Assembly (NCBI RefSeq): GCF_002113125.1
Contig: NZ_NEJP01000001.1
Coordinates: 372,001-436,000, forward strand
DNA from: Pseudomonas sp. B20(2017)
GTDB lineage: Bacteria > Pseudomonadota > Gammaproteobacteria > Pseudomonadales > Pseudomonadaceae
DNA: 64,000 nucleotides
Reading direction: 5' to 3'
Shown: positions 62,293 through 64,000 of the stretch, piece by piece
Layout: each line of letters opens with the position of its first letter
Numbering within the stretch: the first letter of the stretch is position 1
Notes under the pieces: model-generated
Told to the model about the DNA's origin: nothing
Database searches by the model: none
Seen by the model: the letters and a program-made list of their open reading frames with translations, nothing else
Program-made: the position numbers and the translations under genes

Positions 62293-63312
62293 ATGACTGA
62301 TTTACTGGATGTCGACGCCACCCTCGAAGACTGGAACGCGTTGCGCGCCACCACCGACTTCAGCGGTTTGCTGCTGGGCAACGGCGCCAGTCGTGCGGTG
62401 TGGGACGATTTCGGCTACGACTCGCTGTTCGAAAACGCCCGCACGGTGGAAGAAAAGCCCCTGAGCCCATCGGAACTGAGCGTGTTCGACGCCATGCAGA
62501 CGCGCAGTTTCGAGCAGGTACTCGGCGCGCTGAAAACCACCAGCCGGGTCAACAAGGCACTGGCTGTCAGCTCGGCCGCGCCGCGCAATCGCTATTACGC
62601 GATCAAGGAAGCGCTGATCAATGCCGTCCACGATTTGCACATTCCGTGGCGACTGGTCGAAGCGTCGACCCTGACGATCCTGAACCGCGAACTGGCCAGT
62701 TATCGCACGGTGTTCACCACCAATTACGACCTGCTCAATTACTGGGCGCTGCAACATCAGGGCGAGGCGATCGACGACCTGTTCAACGGCCCCGATGCGA
62801 GTTTCGATCTGTGTGAAAGCAGCACTGAAAAACCGCGTCTGCTGTACTTGCACGGCGGTCTGCATCTGGTGCGCAACCAGGACGGCACCGCCCGCAAGCT
62901 GACCGCCACCGAGGGCACGCTGCTCGGCAGTTTCGCGATCAACAACACGATCAAGACGCTCGACGACGTACCGCTGTTCGTCAACGAAGGGCCGAGTGCC
63001 GACAAGCTCAAGACCATCCGCAGTTCCGATTACCTGTCGTTCTGCTACGACCAGTTACTCGGTCACGGTGACAACCTGTGCATCTTCGGCCACGCCCTGG
63101 GCGAACAGGACAGCCACGTCGTGCGCGCCCTGCGTCTGGCGAAACCGAAGACCGTGGCGATCTCGATCTACCCGCGCAGCGCGGCGTTCATCCAGCACCA
63201 GAAGCGCCACTACGCGAAGCTGTTCGAGGGCACGGGCGTCGAGTTGCGGTTCTTTGATTCCAAGAGCCATGCGCTAGGGAATCCGAAGCTGTCAGTGCCG
63301 GTCGAGGTTTAG
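62293..63312 (+). CDS. DUF4917 SIR2-like protein
   Basis: A 339-aa soluble protein. Despite low overall similarity to sirtuins, it shows SIR2-type motifs in order: glycine-rich [10 protein letters not shown] (27-36), [12 protein letters not shown] (140-151), LYLHGGLHL (184-192) and [14 protein letters not shown] (263-276). In bacterial SIR2 NADases the Asn of TTNYD and the His of LHG are catalytic. DUF4917 has no proven function. No obvious partner gene is adjacent; the neighbours are an alcohol dehydrogenase and an XRE regulator. An NAD-consuming role, possibly defensive, is an inference. Confidence 0.8.
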   Translation: MTDLLDVDATLEDWNALRATTDFSGLLLGNGASRAVWDDFGYDSLFENARTVEEKPLSPSELSVFDAMQTRSFEQVLGALKTTSRVNKALAVSSAAPRNRYYAIKEALINAVHDLHIPWRLVEASTLTILNRELASYRTVFTTNYDLLNYWALQHQGEAIDDLFNGPDASFDLCESSTEKPRLLYLHGGLHLVRNQDGTARKLTATEGTLLGSFAINNTIKTLDDVPLFVNEGPSADKLKTIRSSDYLSFCYDQLLGHGDNLCIFGHALGEQDSHVVRALRLAKPKTVAISIYPRSAAFIQHQKRHYAKLFEGTGVELRFFDSKSHALGNPKLSVPVEV

Positions 63313-63330
63313 TGGCGACGCTTTTGGCGT

Positions 63331-63398
63331 CTTCGCTAGCAGGCTAGCTTCCACAAGGAAGTGCATTCCAACTGTGGGAGCTAGCCTGCTAGCGATGG
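63331..63398. repeat. REP-type inverted repeat pair
   Basis: CTTCGCTAGCAGGCTAGCTT (63331-63350) and AGCTAGCCTGCTAGCGATGG (63379-63398) are a REP doublet variant between convergent genes. The core GCTAGCAGGCTAGC differs from the GAGCAAGC type at 1632. Confidence 0.85.
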
Positions 63399-63414
63399 CG
63401 TACGTCCAGTCAAC

Positions 63415-63957
63415 TCACTCCTCGCTGCTGTGCACCACCACCAGCAACTGCGCCTGCACCTCGCCCACTGAGCGGATGCGATGGGGTTTCTGCGCATTGA
63501 AGTGCAGCGCATCGCCCCGCTCCAGCAGCACCCGTTCGTTCACAAAGTCTACTTCGACCTGGCCTTCGTGGACGAACAGAAACTCCTCGCCCAAATGTTC
63601 CTTGAAGGTTTTGTCGGTGAATTCGCTCGGCGGGTAAATGATGAACGGCAGCAGGCTGCGTTCGCTGACCTGATGGGCCAGCACCGCATAACCCAGACTG
63701 TGATCGTTGGCCGCCAGCGACTGGCGTTCGTGGCTGCGCACCAGGCTGTAGCTGTCGAGGCTAACGTTGTCTTCGGAGAACAGCTCTTCGACTTTCACGT
63801 TCAGCGCCTTGGCCAGTTTCAGCGCGGCGGCAATCGACGGTGTGTTCAATCCGCGCTCGACCTTCGACAGGTAACTCTTGGTCATGCCGGATTTCTCGGC
63901 CAGCGCCTCAAGGGTTACGCCAAGTTTTTTTCTCAATAATTTCAAACGGATAGACAT
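63415..63957 (-). CDS. XRE-cupin transcriptional regulator
   Basis: A 180-aa regulator with an N-terminal HTH_3 domain (RLKLLRKKLGVTLEALAEKSGMTKSYLSKVERG, residues 4-36, extending to about 60) and a C-terminal cupin domain (about 105-178; EFLFVHEGQVEVDF). Such proteins sense small molecules, often polyamines or amino acids, through the cupin. Its target gene would be to the right, outside the window, or divergent. Confidence 0.92.
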   Translation of the reverse strand: MSIRLKLLRKKLGVTLEALAEKSGMTKSYLSKVERGLNTPSIAAALKLAKALNVKVEELFSEDNVSLDSYSLVRSHERQSLAANDHSLGYAVLAHQVSERSLLPFIIYPPSEFTDKTFKEHLGEEFLFVHEGQVEVDFVNERVLLERGDALHFNAQKPHRIRSVGEVQAQLLVVVHSSEE

Positions 63958-64000
63958 GCGAAGCGATTAATCCAGCAAAGGAAAGACGATTTGTCCTTGC

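Overview
The window looks like chromosome from a fluorescent Pseudomonas (P. fluorescens group). Supporting signs are the algU-mucA-mucB-mucD block, a phaG gene of the P. putida type, FosA, Pseudomonas-type REP palindromes, DUF6124, and high GC with strong third-position bias. Most of the first 20 kb is core. It holds dapA (cut by the left edge), gcvR, bcp, an AI-2E family permease, tusA, a BepA-like protease, mucD, mucB-mucA-algU with an AlgU-type promoter, nadB, ygfX-sdhE, ygfZ, an HDOD protein, a TctD/TctE two-component pair divergent from tctCBA and an AbrB-type permease, ung, and a 3-hydroxyisobutyryl-CoA hydrolase-like gene.

From 21.8 to 29.5 kb the base composition becomes visibly AT-richer. 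This stretch is an accessory operon read leftward: a GT4 glycosyltransferase, a membrane-anchored unknown protein, a 127-aa unknown protein and a 1737-aa multi-block RTX calcium-binding protein. No type I secretion genes are adjacent. Two paralogous Tyr/Gly-rich lipoproteins follow.

From 30.7 to 40.8 kb there is a complete guanidine uptake and degradation operon. It has a sigma-54 type promoter, a guanidine-I (ykkC) riboswitch, an ABC transporter, two DUF1989 proteins (carboxyguanidine deiminase subunits), a biotin-dependent urea/guanidine carboxylase and allophanate hydrolase. The riboswitch carries a 10-nt segment perfectly complementary to the Shine-Dalgarno region of the first gene, which suggests control of translation. 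The carboxylase gene contains an in-frame REP sequence that encodes an interdomain linker.

From 40.9 to 49.9 kb there is a GGEEF diguanylate cyclase, a CWC protein, an RsuA-type pseudouridine synthase, phaG and tRNA-Gly(CCC). Next come two toxin-antitoxin modules, hicAB and higBA, each with a 17-bp palindromic operator and near-identical terminators. A DUF6124 gene follows, preceded by a long leader with a 16-bp helix, junction hairpins and a competing helix; this is the best candidate here for an undescribed RNA element. Then come two SAM methyltransferases and a low-affinity iron permease-like protein.

From 50 to 64 kb there are stress proteins (DUF4142, KGG), a PAS-GAF-GGDEF protein, a LysE exporter, fosA and two tandem secreted paralogs of unknown function. 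The rest is a LysR regulator, a DUF606 protein, an MFS/HMG-CoA-lyase/CoA-transferase catabolic cluster, another LysR regulator, an iron-type alcohol dehydrogenase, a SIR2-like DUF4917 protein and an XRE-cupin regulator.
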